NCBI GenBank assembly: GCA_934292805.1
Contig: CAKQXQ010000051.1
Location: 1 to 14,281, forward strand
Source of the DNA: an uncultured Roseburia sp.
GTDB taxonomy: Bacteria; Bacillota; Clostridia; Lachnospirales; Lachnospiraceae
Direction of reading: 5' to 3'
DNA length: 14,281 bases
Notes under the pieces: generated by a model
The model's database searches: none
Told to the model about the DNA's origin: nothing
Seen by the model: the letters and a program-made list of their open reading frames with translations, nothing else
Program-made: the position numbers and the translations under genes
Shown here: one piece after another, positions 14,277 to 14,281 of the stretch
Numbering within the stretch: position 1 is the first letter of the stretch
How the letters are laid out: each line of letters opens with the position of its first letter

Positions 14277-14281
14277 TAAAT

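Overview
The window is a chromosomal housekeeping segment from a low-to-moderate GC Gram-positive anaerobe. The rpmF / plsX-acpP-rnc-smc-ftsY and ylxM-ffh gene order, the strong AGGAGG-type ribosome binding sites and the protein sequences fit a Clostridia member, most likely of the Lachnospiraceae. That assignment is inference, because no rRNA is present. All genes lie on the + strand and none is interrupted.

Layout. (1) 1-68: the 3' end of rpmF (ribosomal protein L32), closed by a strong terminator. (2) 162-920: an extended -10 promoter and a DUF624/YesL-like membrane protein. (3) 942-7786: a phospholipid and acyl-carrier block (plsX, acpP), RNase III (rnc), the chromosome organiser smc and the SRP receptor ftsY. 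An unusually structured leader sits between acpP and rnc: two mutually exclusive hairpins, the second with a U-tract, and then a small hairpin that buries the rnc Shine-Dalgarno sequence. (4) 7789-9000: an ACT-domain threonine ammonia-lyase, tightly coupled to ftsY. (5) 9021-11110: a purine salvage pair, apt plus an AzgA/NCS2-type purine permease, with its own promoter and terminator. A perfect 9-base DnaA-box match lies in the promoter spacer. (6) 11330-12403: an Rpn-family PD-(D/E)XK nuclease gene with eight 12-bp tandem repeats, each encoding four residues. (7) 12502-14276: ylxM and ffh, driven by a promoter whose -35 box lies inside the 3' arm of the preceding terminator-like hairpin.

How the parts work together. 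PlsX makes acyl-phosphate from acyl-ACP, and AcpP is the carrier. FtsY and Ffh are the two GTPases of the signal recognition particle cycle, and YlxM is the small SRP-associated helix-turn-helix protein. In many Firmicutes ftsY is directly followed by ylxM-ffh. Here about 4.8 kb (ilvA, the purine salvage pair and the Rpn gene) separates them, which suggests insertion or rearrangement.

Most unusual content. The Rpn gene has the architecture described for Rpn genes-within-genes toxin-antitoxin/antiphage systems: a nuclease-like N-terminal part, a four-residue repeat helix of variable number, and a C-terminal part that may be translated separately from an internal start. The rnc leader looks like a combined transcription and translation control element. 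Both functional readings are inference from sequence.
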